In this document: positions 42,111 to 51,157 of the stretch, one piece after another | Layout of the letters: every line of letters starts with the position of its first letter | Position numbering within the stretch: the first letter of the stretch is position 1 | DNA from: an uncultured Bacteroidales bacterium | GTDB lineage: Bacteria > Bacteroidota > Bacteroidia > Bacteroidales > Muribaculaceae | Reading direction: 5' to 3' | Assembly (NCBI GenBank): GCA_902782465.1 | Contig: CACZNH010000005.1 | Span: 62,001-126,000, forward strand | Length of the DNA: 64,000 bases | Notes under the pieces: model-generated | Seen by the model: only the letters and a program-made list of their open reading frames with translations | What the model was told of the DNA's origin: nothing | The model's database searches: none | Translations under genes and position numbers: made by a program

Positions 42111-42523
42111 CTTTATTTCAAATGATTGGTGTCCGGTAAAATAGTAGAGTAATTACAAATGGGCTTAGCTAGGTACATCAGGCCGACGGCCTAATGAGGG
42201 TGTTGCAAAACAATCGCCTAAAACTCTTATCGTGCTGACGCACGAAAAATCACAACAAATCATATATAAATCACAACAAATAAATAATTGACTTTGTGGT
42301 GATTTGTTATCGATTTGTTTGGATTTTTGCCCGCTTGCGGACATCCATGTGTCAGAGCCATTAATTAGCGCCATAGCATGAGTTTTGACCCTACGCTCTC
42401 ATCAAGCAAAAAAGGCTGTCACTTAACTCCTGTCGACCTTTTTCAGCGCAGATGACAACTTATTTAGTAACGATGTAAACTAACCTGTCTAATACTGTTA
42501 ACCTTGTTTAGGAAATGTTTTTT

Positions 42524-42588
42524 AATGCGAATTTCACGAATTTATTAATTGGATTCGTGTCATTTGCCTCATTCGTGTAATTCGCATT
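42524..42588. repeat. Inverted element with 9-bp period
   Basis: Outer arms 42524-42541 and 42571-42588 are 18-bp inverted repeats with one mismatch. Inside, units of nine bases can be read: CGAATTTCA, CGAATTTAT on the left and ATTCGTGTC, ATTTGCCTC, ATTCGTGTA, ATTCGCATT on the right (42553-42588). Confidence 0.8.
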
Positions 42589-42655
42589 AGCCCCGCAGGG
42601 CCCCTAAAGCCTAAAACCTAAAACCTAAAGCCTAATTCGCATTAGCCCCGCAGGG
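42578..42655. repeat. Direct 23-bp repeats flanking four heptads
   Basis: The 23-bp sequence starting TAATTCGCATTAGCCCCGCA occurs at 42578-42600 and 42633-42655. Between them are CCTAAAG, CCTAAAA, CCTAAAA, CCTAAAG (42603-42630). The left copy is shared with the end of the 9-bp-period element. Confidence 0.85.
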
Positions 42656-42742
42656 TTCAGGGCCAAATAGCTATATCATTGCCTTTTTTCTTCAATTTAA
42701 CATTTTTTAACGGGGGGGGTAGTTGTTTCGGCCCTAATGATA

Positions 42743-42750
42743 TAATTTTG
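42743..42750 (+). promoter_or_regulatory. -7 box for the T9SS cargo gene
   Basis: TAATTTTG, 73 nt upstream of the ATG at 42824, with a G-run and TTG further upstream. Confidence 0.5.
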
Positions 42751-42823
42751 TGCTTTGATGGGTGTTTTTATGCACTATTGACTTTTCTATTAACATTATA
42801 AACCACTTAAAAACAGTTTTTTT

Positions 42824-43282
42824 ATGAAGAAATTCTTACTCAGTTTAACCCTTATGGTAGCTTCACTGGCTGCATGGGCTGAGGCGGGTTTCTACGTGAT
42901 GGACAATCAAGGTGTTTGTGTCGAGTACGTGTTCTTGGATCAACCGTCCTGGACATTTGAGGGCAACAACCTTGTGATCACCACCGTAGAAAGTTCCGTC
43001 GAATATCCCATGGACGATGTGGCTCAAATCGTCTTTGACGATATCGTTCACACAGGACTCAATGAGGTCAAAGTTGACGAGATGATCCGTTTCGTTAACG
43101 GTGGCGTTGAATTGGCAGGCTTCGCTGCCAACACGGTGGTCACCGTCTATAACCTGCAAGGCCAGCAAGTGGCGACCTACCGCACTGGCAAAGCCGGTTC
43201 ACTCAGCCTCAGCCTTGACGGCCTGGATCAGGGCATTTACATTATCAAAGCAAACAAATCAACCATTAAAATCAAGAAATGA
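42824..43282 (+). CDS. Small secreted protein with T9SS C-terminal sorting domain
   Basis: A 152-residue protein with signal peptide MKKFLLSLTLMVASLAAWA and a short mature region. Its last 75 residues match a type A T9SS sorting domain: NTVVTVYNLQGQQVATYRTG, LDGLDQGIYIIKANKSTIKIKK (motifs VYNLQGQ, GIYI and a Lys tail). It is therefore a likely substrate of the secretion system whose PorX and PorW are encoded at 28.9-34.4 kb. The cargo part is only about 75 residues. Its stop overlaps the next start (ATGA). Confidence 0.85.
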   Translation: MKKFLLSLTLMVASLAAWAEAGFYVMDNQGVCVEYVFLDQPSWTFEGNNLVITTVESSVEYPMDDVAQIVFDDIVHTGLNEVKVDEMIRFVNGGVELAGFAANTVVTVYNLQGQQVATYRTGKAGSLSLSLDGLDQGIYIIKANKSTIKIKK

Positions 43283-43872
43283 CAATGAAGAAGATTATAT
43301 GCATGTTGGCTATGGCATTGCTCGCCATCGGAGCAGCCCAAGCCCAAGAACAAGTGAGAAAAATGGTCGTTCGCCAGAATGATGGTCAAGAAATGCGATT
43401 CAAAACGGAAAATGTTGAGGAAGTAACCTTCGAGGAGGTTGCTATTCCCACTACTGTCGAGGAGGCCGAAGCCACGCTGGTTGGCTATTGGAAATGCAAT
43501 AATCCATTTTTATCCTTTGTCCTCGGCGAGAATATCAATTATGTTGAAAGCACCGCCTTCTTGATTGTTACTGAGGATCTTGAGATATTGTTGGGATATA
43601 AAGCAGTTGATTATTTGCCCAATGAGTATGCTGGAAAAATTTTGGTTTTTGAATCCTTTGGCAACGAAATAATTGTTAATAGTGACGATCCGACAATGGG
43701 TGATTTTTTTAGATATGATTATGATACGGAAGGGACGGCGCTATCTTTTATGAACTTGGATCAAAACAGTTTTGATGCTCATTTTGAGAGTTATGTTGAA
43801 GATGGGCCTACTTCTATACAGGATGGGACCTTCTATCGTGTTGAACCGTTTGAGTACATTATCGATGAATGA
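43279..43872 (+). CDS. Secreted hypothetical protein, coupled to the T9SS cargo gene
   Basis: A 197-residue protein with a signal peptide (MKKIICMLAMALLAIGAAQAQ from 43285; ATG 43279 is the overlapping start). After it comes VRKMVVRQNDGQEMRFKTENVEEVTFEE, a strand-turn motif common at the N-terminus of Bacteroidetes secreted proteins and echoed in the previous gene (YPMDDVAQIVFDD). The remainder is acidic, of lower GC than its neighbours, and unrecognised. The 4-nt overlap indicates translational coupling. It has no sorting domain of its own. Confidence 0.75.
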   Translation: MTMKKIICMLAMALLAIGAAQAQEQVRKMVVRQNDGQEMRFKTENVEEVTFEEVAIPTTVEEAEATLVGYWKCNNPFLSFVLGENINYVESTAFLIVTEDLEILLGYKAVDYLPNEYAGKILVFESFGNEIIVNSDDPTMGDFFRYDYDTEGTALSFMNLDQNSFDAHFESYVEDGPTSIQDGTFYRVEPFEYIIDE

Positions 43873-44182
43873 TGGTCTAATGAAAAATAGTTTCTTAAAG
43901 TGACCTTAATGTATACAAGAGCGCTGCCCTTCCTCTGAGGGTTGCGCTCTGCGTTGGTGCGGTTTCAATCGGCATTCAGTTACTTCCCGCAGGTGAAATA
44001 ACTCACTTCGCTAACGCTCAGCGAGTTATTTCACCTACGATTACTCAGATGGCCGCCCTTTGGGCGTCTCTATAGGCCCATTCAAACTTGTATTTTGGTG
44101 CGGTTGCCCTGTAAAAGTGCTGTATTGGTTGGCATTTACAATGATTTATCGTATCTTTGCCTGACTGCTAACGGCATCATCA
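43873..44182. other. Intergenic region with two hairpins
   Basis: A terminator-like hairpin (43918-43930 with 43938-43950; two central mismatches, no U-run) follows the secreted protein. A perfect 14-bp inverted repeat AGGTGAAATAACTC / GAGTTATTTCACCT lies at 43991-44004 and 44023-44036, followed by the ACGATTAC core also seen beside heptad arrays, then GGCCGCCCTTTGGGCG. The -7 box TATCTTTG (44152-44159) belongs to the Fic gene. Confidence 0.7.
44152..44159 (+). promoter_or_regulatory. -7 box for the Fic gene
   Basis: TATCTTTG, 24 nt upstream of ATG 44183; TTGG at 44129-44132 is a possible -33 element. Confidence 0.6.
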
Positions 44183-45061
44183 ATGGCACAGAAAATATCA
44201 TTCAGGTTTTATAATGACCAAGAAGTTAGAGCCTCTTGGAACAGTGACGAGAATACGTGGTATTTCTCCATAGTGGATATTGTGGCTGCTATTACCGGCA
44301 GCCCGCGTCCACGCGTTTACTGGGGAACCTTAAAAAGTCGATTAAAAGCAAAAGGAAGTGAGTTGTATTCAAATTGTGTACAACTGAAAATGCCTTCAAG
44401 AGACGGCAAGAAGTATAACACCGACTGCATTGCTGCTGAACATATTAAAGCCCTTGTGCGCACTATTCCAAGCAAAAATGCTGACCATTTCCTTGACTGG
44501 TTCACCTACAGTGATAATTCCATTGATGGTCAAAGCAGGAAAAAAGCTTATGCCTTGTGGGAGAGCGGTCTGATGGACAGTATTGAGGTGGGCACCACGA
44601 GGGGATTGCAGCAAATCCATGCCTACCTGTTCGGTGGACTGTATGACTTTGCAGGACAGATACGCACTGTGACAATTTCTAAAGGCGATTTCACCTTTTG
44701 TCGCGCACAATTTCTGCCCCAAGCCCTCAAGGACATCGACCGTATGGCCGACGATACCTTTGATGAGATTGTTGCCAAATATGTCGAAATGAACGTGGCC
44801 CATCCGTTTATGGAGGGCAATGGACGCAGCACACGCTTGTGGCTCGACTTGTTGATGAAGCACAGGATAGGGCTGTGTGTTGACTGGAGCCGCATTGCCA
44901 AGCGTGACTACCTCAATGCCATGATACTCAGTGCCACAGATTCAGCTCCACTCCATGCTTTGCTGAAAGGAGCCCTCACCGACAAAATCAATGACCGCGA
45001 GCTATTCTTGAAAGGCATCGATTACTCATACTACTACGAGCAAGAAGATTACTTGCCGTAG
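44183..45061 (+). CDS. BRO-N / Fic fusion (class III-type Fic AMP-transferase)
   Basis: A 292-residue protein. Residues 1-105 resemble a BRO-N/antirepressor DNA-binding domain (ENTWYFSIVDIVAAITGS, YWGTLKSRLKAKG, AEHIKALVRTIPSKNA). Residues 130-260 are a Fic domain with the complete motif HPFMEGNGRSTR (catalytic His207) and flap region TVTISKGDFTF. The C-terminus SYYYEQ (Ser282, Glu286) corresponds to the class III inhibitory helix SxxxE(G/N), with Gln at the last position. This suggests autoinhibited AMP or UMP transfer. No antitoxin gene adjoins. Its 3' end overlaps the convergent AraC gene by 13 nt. Confidence 0.88.
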   Translation: MAQKISFRFYNDQEVRASWNSDENTWYFSIVDIVAAITGSPRPRVYWGTLKSRLKAKGSELYSNCVQLKMPSRDGKKYNTDCIAAEHIKALVRTIPSKNADHFLDWFTYSDNSIDGQSRKKAYALWESGLMDSIEVGTTRGLQQIHAYLFGGLYDFAGQIRTVTISKGDFTFCRAQFLPQALKDIDRMADDTFDEIVAKYVEMNVAHPFMEGNGRSTRLWLDLLMKHRIGLCVDWSRIAKRDYLNAMILSATDSAPLHALLKGALTDKINDRELFLKGIDYSYYYEQEDYLP

Positions 45062-45942
45062 TTGTTGGCTTTGCGGTAGTGGTTGGGGGAGAGGCCCAGG
45101 TGCTTGCGAACGTATTTGCCGAAGAAGGAGAGGTTGTCGAAACCCATCTCGGTGGCAATTTCCTTGATGCTCATGTCGCTGTAGAGCAGCAGTTGCTTGA
45201 TGCGGCTCACGACGGCGGTGGCGATGAGGTCGCTGGCAGTCTGTTCGCTGTGCTTGCGGCACACGCTGGTGAGGTATTTGGGTGAGACACACAGTTCGTC
45301 GGCGTATGACTTGACGCTGCGATTGACGCTGGTGTTGTCGGCCAGCAGGAGAATGAAGCGCCTGTAGATGCGGTCACCCTGGCGCAGCATGTCGTCATTA
45401 TTCTGGTCGAGGTGCTTGTTGATGTTGGACAGCAGGTCGTAGGCAAAGCAGCGGATGATGTCGCGCATCGTCTGGCTGCCGAAGTTCATCTCGGGGTGGT
45501 CCATCTTGAACACCAACAGGTCGTAATACTTGACCAGCAAGTCTATTTCGTCCTGTCCCATCTCTATAACAGGGTTGGCGAGGAGATGCATCACCGACTG
45601 CATCAGGCTCTTATTGATGAACGTGAAGCCCATATCGGCACTCATGATGCAGATGCGGCAACGGAAGTCATCGCTATGCTCCACATTAGTGATGATGGCC
45701 TTACGGTCAACAACGAGCGAGCTGTTCTTGTTCACAGTGTGTACTGTACCGTTGAGATTCAGCGTCAATGTGCCGTCAATCACCAGCACATAGACAATGA
45801 AATTCACCTGGAACTTCTTCAACAACCCTGGAATGGACGTGATGTTGTCGGCAAAGAACACTTCTCCGTCGCTATACTTCAGGTTATGGTACATCAGTGG
45901 CACGTCACTGAGGTCAATCTGTGCAATCCTGTTTTGACTCAT
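45049..45942 (-). CDS. AraC-family transcriptional regulator
   Basis: A 297-residue regulator with an N-terminal cupin-like sensor domain (about 1-150: FIVYVLVIDGTLTLNLNGTVHTV) and a C-terminal double HTH: SVKSYADELCVSPKYLTSVCRKHSEQTASD, then YSDMSIKEIATEMGFDNLSFFGKYVRKHLGLSPNHYRK (listed in short: IKEIATEMGFDN, SFFGKYVRKHLG). This is the common Bacteroidetes form. Targets unknown; the Fic gene is convergent, and the heptad element at 45948 fills its leader. Confidence 0.93.
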   Translation of the reverse strand: MSQNRIAQIDLSDVPLMYHNLKYSDGEVFFADNITSIPGLLKKFQVNFIVYVLVIDGTLTLNLNGTVHTVNKNSSLVVDRKAIITNVEHSDDFRCRICIMSADMGFTFINKSLMQSVMHLLANPVIEMGQDEIDLLVKYYDLLVFKMDHPEMNFGSQTMRDIIRCFAYDLLSNINKHLDQNNDDMLRQGDRIYRRFILLLADNTSVNRSVKSYADELCVSPKYLTSVCRKHSEQTASDLIATAVVSRIKQLLLYSDMSIKEIATEMGFDNLSFFGKYVRKHLGLSPNHYRKANNYGK

Positions 45943-45947
45943 TGTTT

Positions 45948-46034
45948 TCAGTTTTCAGTTTTCAGTTTTCAGTTTTCAGCGGCATCCGCTTACTGACGGC
46001 CACGCCAAGGCGAGGCCCTACAACTGAAAACTGA
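45948..46034. repeat. Heptad element with core and GC-rich palindrome (5 + core + 2)
   Basis: Five TCAGTTT heptads (45948-45979), core GGCATCCGC (45981-45989), then a diverged GC palindrome GGCCACGCC-AA-GGCGAGGCC (45998-46017) followed by CTAC, and two right heptads (46021-46034). The palindrome corresponds to the one at 23553. Confidence 0.88.
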
Positions 46035-46098
46035 ATCTATTATGGCTGCGAAGATACCGCTATTTTTGTACAAATGCAAGAAGAATCTACTAAACAGC

Positions 46099-46133
46099 AA
46101 AAAAAGACCGATGCAGCATTTACTGCATCGGCC
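46099..46133 (-). terminator. Intrinsic terminator for tRNA-Pro
   Basis: Arms 46108-46116 and 46123-46131 with a 6-nt loop; on the minus strand it is followed by a U-run (complement of A-run at 46099-46105). Confidence 0.85.
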
Positions 46134-46143
46134 CTTGCTTGAG

Positions 46144-46217
46144 TCGGGGTGAGAAGACTCGAACTTCCGGCCTCCACGTCCCGAACGTGGCGCGCTAACC
46201 AACTGTGCTACACCCCG
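46144..46217 (-). tRNA. tRNA-Pro (CGG)
   Basis: Minus-strand cloverleaf: acceptor CGGGGTG/CACCCCG, anticodon stem CCACG/CGTGG with loop TTCGGGA (anticodon CGG), discriminator A73. CCA not encoded. -7 box TATCTTTG at 46236-46243. Confidence 0.95.
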
Positions 46218-46235
46218 AAGCTCATTTGAGCGGTG

Positions 46236-46243
46236 CAAAGATA
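46236..46243 (-). promoter_or_regulatory. -7 box for tRNA-Pro
   Basis: TATCTTTG on the minus strand, 18 nt upstream of the mature tRNA. Confidence 0.55.
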
Positions 46244-46378
46244 CTGCTATTTTTCATTATAACGAGCATTTCAACGAAAAATATTTCTCCACATTGAAAC
46301 AGAACCACCGATTTGGGGCTTTATCGGGGCCGCCAAACCGGTGGTTAATGTAATGGTTTTCAGCGTCGCACCTAGCAG

Positions 46379-49300
46379 TTATGCGATGCCCCTGCCGTGG
46401 CAGTTCTTGTATTTCTTGCCGCTGCCGCACGGGCACGGGTCGTTGCGTCCAATCTTGGGACCCTCGTTGCGGATGGGGCCTGTGGGACCCTGCGGACGGG
46501 GACCGACGGGTGCCGCATTGGGACGGCTGGGGTCAGGCTCACCGCCGCGGCCCTCGCTGTAACGTGGACGGCGCTGCTGCGGCTCGTTGTCGGATACGTT
46601 CTGTTGGGGCGGTGCCTCGGGAATCTGGCCACGCATGAGGATGGCGATGGACTTGCCGTTCATCACTGCCACCATCTGCTTGAAGATGTTGAAGGCCTCG
46701 GTCTTGTAGATAACCAGCGGGTCTTTCTGCTCGTAGCTGGCGTTCTGCACGCTCTGGCGCAACTGGTCCATCTCACGCAGGTGCTCTTTCCAGTTCTCGT
46801 CGATGGTGAGCAGCATGACTGCCTTCTGCCATGACTTGGTGAGCGACTTGCAATGGGTGTCGGCAGCTTCCTTGATATCGATGACGATACCGAAGGTGCG
46901 CTTGCCGTCGGTGATGGGCACGCGGATGAGACCCTGGGTCTCGATACCGTTGGCCTGCTGCTCGGCAACAATCTGTTGGATGATGGGGTCAGCGACCTCA
47001 CTCAGGCGTTCCATCTTGCGGTTGAAGGCCTTGAGCACGGCATCGTACAGGATTTCCTGCTTCTTGCCGTCGTCCATGCGGCGATAATCCTCTTCCTCGA
47101 AGGGGGTCTCGATGGCGTAGGTCTTCAGGACGTTCATCTTGAAGTCCTCGTAGTCGTCGGGACCGTACTTCTCGACCATATCCTCGACGCTGTCGTAGAG
47201 GGTGTTGATGATATCCAGACCGATGCGCTCACCGATGAGGGCGTGGTGGCGGCGGGTGTAAATCACCTTGCGCTGCGCGTTCATCACGTCGTCATACTCG
47301 AGCAGGTGCTTACGGATACCGAAGTTGTTCTCCTCGACGCGCTTCTGGGCGTTCTCGATGCTCTTGGTCACCATGTTGCTCTCGATGGCCTCGCCGTCCT
47401 TGAGTCCCAGGCGGTCGAGCGTCTTGACAACGCTCTCGCTGGCGAACAGACGCATCAGCTTATCCTCGAACGACACGAAGAATACCGAAGAACCCGGGTC
47501 ACCTTGACGACCGGCACGGCCTCGCAGCTGGCGGTCCACACGACGTGACTCGTGGCGCTCGGTACCGATGATGGCAAGACCGCCTGCCTCCTTAACGGCG
47601 GGCGTAAGCTTGATATCGGTACCACGACCTGCCATGTTGGTGGCGATGGTCACAACACCCTTGCCGTCGATGGACTGACCTGCCTGGGCGACGATGTCGG
47701 CCTCCTTCTGGTGCAGCTTGGCGTTGAGGACGTTGTGCGGGATATGGCGCATGCTGAGCATACGGCTCAACCTCTCACTGATTTCCACACTGGTGGTACC
47801 CACCAGGGTGGGACGTCCCGAGTTGCGCATCGCCTCAATCTCGGCAATCACAGCATTGTATTTCTCCTTCTCGGTCTTGTACACACGGTCAGCCATATCC
47901 TTGCGGATAACGGGTCTGTTGGTGGGGATGGTCACGACATCCAGTTTGTAGATGTCCCAGAACTCACCAGCCTCGGTCTCGGCGGTACCGGTCATACCAG
48001 CCAGCTTGTGGTACATGCGGAAGTAGTTCTGCAGCGTGATGGTGGCGAACGTCTGGGTAGCGGCCTCGACGTTCACACCCTCCTTGGCCTCGATGGCCTG
48101 GTGCAGACCGTCACTGTAGCGACGGCCTTCCATCACACGACCCGTCTGCTCATCGACAATCTTCACCTTGCCCTCAGCATCGACGATGTACTCGTCGTCG
48201 CGGTTGAACAGGGTGTAAGCCTTGAGCAACTGGGTCACGGTGTGTACACGCTCGGCCTTCACCGAGTAGTTGGCGAGCAGTTCGTCCTTCTTGTTGGTCT
48301 TATCCTCGTCGCTGAGGGGCTCATTGGTCACTGCCGACAGCTGGGCGGCAATGTCGGGAAGGATGAAGAACTCGGGGTCGTCGGTGCCCTTGGTGAGCAC
48401 GTCGATACCCTTATCGGTCATCTCCACCGAGTTGTTCTTCTCGTCGATGATGAAGAACAGGGGGTCGGTCACCGTGGGCATCTCGCGGTTGTTGTCCTGC
48501 ATGTAGAAGGCCTCGGTCTTGAGCATGGCGTTCTTGACGCCCTCCTCGCTCAGGTACTTGATGAGGGGCTTGTACTTGGGCAGACCCTTGAAGGCGCGAT
48601 AGAGTCGCAGGGTACCTTCCTTGACGGTGGCGGGGTCGTCGCTGGCCATCATCTTCTTGGCATCGGCGAGCAAGCCGGTCACCAACTGTCGCTGTGCGTT
48701 ATAAACGCGCTCCACATTGGGCTTGTAATCATTGAACATCTGGTCCTCACCCTTGGGCACGGGACCAGAGATGATCAACGGGGTACGGGCATCATCAATG
48801 AGCACACTGTCGACCTCATCGACGATGGCGAAGTTGTGGGGGCGCTGTACCATATCCTCGGGACGCATCGCCATGTTGTCGCGCAGGTAGTCGAAACCGA
48901 ACTCACTGTTGGTACCGAATGTGATGTCGCAGTTGTAGGCATCACGACGCTGGGTCGAGTTGGGCTCGGTCTTGTCGATACACGACACGGTCATGCCGTG
49001 GAACATGTACAACGGACCCATCCACTCGCTATCGCGCTTGGCCAGGTAGTCGTTGACGGTAACGACGTGGACGCCGTTGCCGGTCAAGCCGTTGAGGAAC
49101 ACAGGCAGGGTAGCCACCAGGGTTTTACCTTCACCGGTCGCCATCTCGGCAATCTTACCCTGATGCAGGACGATACCACCGATGAGCTGTACGTCATAGT
49201 GTACCATGTCCCACTTCATGTCGTTGCCGCCGGCAAGCCAGTGGTTGGTGTAAATGGCCTTGTCGCCGTCGATGGTGACGAAGTCCTTGCCCTGTGCTGC

Positions 49301-49714
49301 CAGGTCACGGTCGAGCTGGGTAGCAGTTACGGTGATGGTCTCGTTCTCGGCAAAGCGGCGTGCCGTGGATTTCACGATGGCAAACACGGTGGGAAGCACC
49401 TCGTTGAGCTTGTCCTCGAGGATGTCAAGGATTTCCTTCTGGATATCATCGACTTTCTTCCACAGCGGTTCACGCTCCTCATAGTCGAGGGTTTCGATTT
49501 CGGCCTTGATACGGTCGATTTCGTCGCGTTTATCCTTTACCGACTCGTTCAGGTATGCACGGATGTCGGCAGTGCGCTGGCGCAGGCTGTCGATGTCCAG
49601 GGCGTCAATCTCAGGATAAATCGCTTTGATTTGGTTAACAATGGGCGTGATCTTCTTGAGGTCGCGCGTTGACTTGTTACCAAACATTGATTTCAATAAG
49701 TCACTAAGTGCCAT
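46379..49714 (-). CDS. secA: Preprotein translocase ATPase SecA
   Basis: A 1111-residue SecA. ATG 49714 gives [22 protein letters not shown]; the extension upstream crosses the promoter. Nucleotide-binding motifs are [16 protein letters not shown] and [16 protein letters not shown], with [12 protein letters not shown] in NBD2. Preprotein cross-linking and helical scaffold domains follow, and the C-terminal zinc-binding SEC-C motif [16 protein letters not shown] is present. The protein is longer than E. coli SecA through inserts in NBD1 typical of Bacteroidetes. Powers Sec export, the step before T9SS or lipoprotein sorting. Confidence 0.97.
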   Translation of the reverse strand: MALSDLLKSMFGNKSTRDLKKITPIVNQIKAIYPEIDALDIDSLRQRTADIRAYLNESVKDKRDEIDRIKAEIETLDYEEREPLWKKVDDIQKEILDILEDKLNEVLPTVFAIVKSTARRFAENETITVTATQLDRDLAAQGKDFVTIDGDKAIYTNHWLAGGNDMKWDMVHYDVQLIGGIVLHQGKIAEMATGEGKTLVATLPVFLNGLTGNGVHVVTVNDYLAKRDSEWMGPLYMFHGMTVSCIDKTEPNSTQRRDAYNCDITFGTNSEFGFDYLRDNMAMRPEDMVQRPHNFAIVDEVDSVLIDDARTPLIISGPVPKGEDQMFNDYKPNVERVYNAQRQLVTGLLADAKKMMASDDPATVKEGTLRLYRAFKGLPKYKPLIKYLSEEGVKNAMLKTEAFYMQDNNREMPTVTDPLFFIIDEKNNSVEMTDKGIDVLTKGTDDPEFFILPDIAAQLSAVTNEPLSDEDKTNKKDELLANYSVKAERVHTVTQLLKAYTLFNRDDEYIVDAEGKVKIVDEQTGRVMEGRRYSDGLHQAIEAKEGVNVEAATQTFATITLQNYFRMYHKLAGMTGTAETEAGEFWDIYKLDVVTIPTNRPVIRKDMADRVYKTEKEKYNAVIAEIEAMRNSGRPTLVGTTSVEISERLSRMLSMRHIPHNVLNAKLHQKEADIVAQAGQSIDGKGVVTIATNMAGRGTDIKLTPAVKEAGGLAIIGTERHESRRVDRQLRGRAGRQGDPGSSVFFVSFEDKLMRLFASESVVKTLDRLGLKDGEAIESNMVTKSIENAQKRVEENNFGIRKHLLEYDDVMNAQRKVIYTRRHHALIGERIGLDIINTLYDSVEDMVEKYGPDDYEDFKMNVLKTYAIETPFEEEDYRRMDDGKKQEILYDAVLKAFNRKMERLSEVADPIIQQIVAEQQANGIETQGLIRVPITDGKRTFGIVIDIKEAADTHCKSLTKSWQKAVMLLTIDENWKEHLREMDQLRQSVQNASYEQKDPLVIYKTEAFNIFKQMVAVMNGKSIAILMRGQIPEAPPQQNVSDNEPQQRRPRYSEGRGGEPDPSRPNAAPVGPRPQGPTGPIRNEGPKIGRNDPCPCGSGKKYKNCHGRGIA

Positions 49715-49761
49715 TTCTTGATTTTGTTGTATGTATTTTTTGTTTTTTATTTTCCAAACGG

Positions 49762-49769
49762 CAAAGATA
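49762..49769 (-). promoter_or_regulatory. -7 box for secA
   Basis: TATCTTTG on the minus strand, 47 nt upstream of the chosen ATG; it supports that start over the longer frame. Confidence 0.6.
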
Positions 49770-49848
49770 CACTTTTTTAGCCGATTAGCAGCTAAAAAGT
49801 GGCGATAAAAAGCCAAGTGTGCTGAAAAAGAGGGGTTTCAGGAGGATT

Positions 49849-51087
49849 TCAGGCGGTGGGGCCGCGCGTAGTCTGGCCAAGGAGCCACACGTTGGTGAGC
49901 GAACGCGTCACCAGTGCCGTCATCAGCGGAAAGAAAGCGAAATTGCCGACCTGCGGTTGCCAGGGCCATGCCAGCATCAGCAACGCCACAATCAGGGCGT
50001 TAAAGGCATGCAGCCAGCGCGCCGCAGGACGTGTTTTCCTGAACCAGGGCAGCACGGCAAGCAACAGCAACAGCGGGTGCAGCCACACGATGTTGATGTT
50101 GGGCGACGTTGCCTCGTGGGTCGAGAAGAAAATGAGGAAAAACAGGATGCAGCCGGCCAGTCCGGCAATGGTGAACAGAATGGTGTCGAACCACCGCGAC
50201 ACGTCGCGGCGGCGCCAGTCACGGCACGACACAAGCAAGGTCACCGCCAGTACGAGCAGGGCCATGGCCATTGGAGAAAAATACCAGGGCGTCGGGGGAC
50301 GGACGTTGCCCTCGGTGCTCTTGTCGATGGGCACGGTCGTCGCTTTGACCAGAGGAACATTCACGCTGTCGGTGGTGACGGTGGCTCCCGCCACGGCATC
50401 CATGAGCAGCATGGGAATGAACATCGTGGCACGCTGGTCCAGGACAGTATCCACGTCCCAGCCCAGCACCAGGTCGATGCCGAAGCGTTCCCAGGCGTAA
50501 TTGCGGCAGTAGTGTGCCAAAATGTCACGATAGGTGACAGTCGTGTCGCCCATCGCGGGATATTGCAGTCCCTCGCCCGCCGCCATCTCGATGATGTCAC
50601 GGGGGCGGGTCGAGCAGTTGTCGCTCAAGAATTTATAGCGATATGTTCTGTTCTCGGGCAGGGCATTGTTCCACAGGAAATCCCTGACGGCTATCGCCCT
50701 GTCCTGCGGCAGGTTCAGTTCCTGCTCCACCATGCGGCGCTGCTCCATGCCCATGGTGGCATAGACCCGAGGAACAGGTTGGCAAATATAGTCTGTCTTG
50801 CCCAGCATGAACCGCCACATGAATGCAGGAGCCTGGAAATCAAACACTCCGTAATTGAAATACAGGTCGATGGGGCCTTGCTGGATGCGTATCTCGCTGT
50901 GTCCCCAGATGTTGTGCGGCTCGCTGCCGGGATAAAAGGTGACAAGGCTCACATGCACCGAATCATCCTCTTGCATGACTGCCGGACCAGCAGGGCGTTG
51001 CGTCATGGGCAGGGCGTCAAGCGTCCCTGTTGCACACAGGGCGCACAACACCGTGGTCAGACAATATTTGCGTAGCAGAGGCTGCAT
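49849..51087 (-). CDS. DUF4105 / Lnb-type membrane protein (possible lipoprotein N-acyltransferase)
   Basis: A 412-residue protein: signal peptide, then a periplasmic domain (about 40-250) with DUF4105 motifs HVSLVTFYPGSEPHNIWGHSEIRI, NYGVFDFQAPAFMWRFMLGKTDY and FLSDNCSTRPRDIIE, then five C-terminal membrane helices. The GHSEIRI His and the DNCSTR Cys fit a papain-like arrangement. A DUF4105 protein in Bacteroides has been reported as Lnb, which N-acylates lipoproteins where Lnt is absent. Whether this paralogue has that activity is inference. It is in a minus-strand run between cutC and secA. Confidence 0.8.
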   Translation of the reverse strand: MQPLLRKYCLTTVLCALCATGTLDALPMTQRPAGPAVMQEDDSVHVSLVTFYPGSEPHNIWGHSEIRIQQGPIDLYFNYGVFDFQAPAFMWRFMLGKTDYICQPVPRVYATMGMEQRRMVEQELNLPQDRAIAVRDFLWNNALPENRTYRYKFLSDNCSTRPRDIIEMAAGEGLQYPAMGDTTVTYRDILAHYCRNYAWERFGIDLVLGWDVDTVLDQRATMFIPMLLMDAVAGATVTTDSVNVPLVKATTVPIDKSTEGNVRPPTPWYFSPMAMALLVLAVTLLVSCRDWRRRDVSRWFDTILFTIAGLAGCILFFLIFFSTHEATSPNINIVWLHPLLLLLAVLPWFRKTRPAARWLHAFNALIVALLMLAWPWQPQVGNFAFFPLMTALVTRSLTNVWLLGQTTRGPTA

Positions 51088-51096
51088 ATGAAGTCC

Positions 51097-51117
51097 TTAG
51101 TTTTTAGTCCTCAGTCT
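51097..51117. repeat. Short heptad array (3 units)
   Basis: TTAGTTT, TTAGTCC, TCAGTCT in phase at 51097-51117, in the leader of the DUF4105 gene, followed by AAGCAAGAATAA, which resembles the AAGCAAGATTAC sequence at 28841. Confidence 0.7.
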
Positions 51118-51157
51118 TTGGTTTCAAGCAAGAATAATGCCAAATTCTTGACACAGG

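Larger units (their letters stand above)
42111..42823. other. Long intergenic region with repeats only
   Basis: There is no convincing gene in 713 bp; the short frames have poor codon use and no family signature. Contents: an AT-rich tract with imperfect CAACAAATC-type repeats and inverted copies (42240-42330); a 9-bp-period inverted element (42524-42588); four heptads flanked by 23-bp direct repeats (42578-42655); and the -7 box TAATTTTG (42743-42750) for the next gene. Confidence 0.75.

Noticed and set aside
42165-42374. A 69-codon minus-strand frame in the long gap after folK
   Set aside because: It crosses repeat-rich AT sequence and has a Cys/Ser-rich protein without a family match.
44183-45942. 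Fic plus AraC as a toxin-antitoxin pair
   Set aside because: The genes are convergent, not an operon, and the AraC protein is a standard sensor-regulator.
47552-49672. A plus-strand open frame of about 700 codons opposite secA
   Set aside because: Antisense shadow of secA with the same His/Val/Leu/Gly composition as other shadows.
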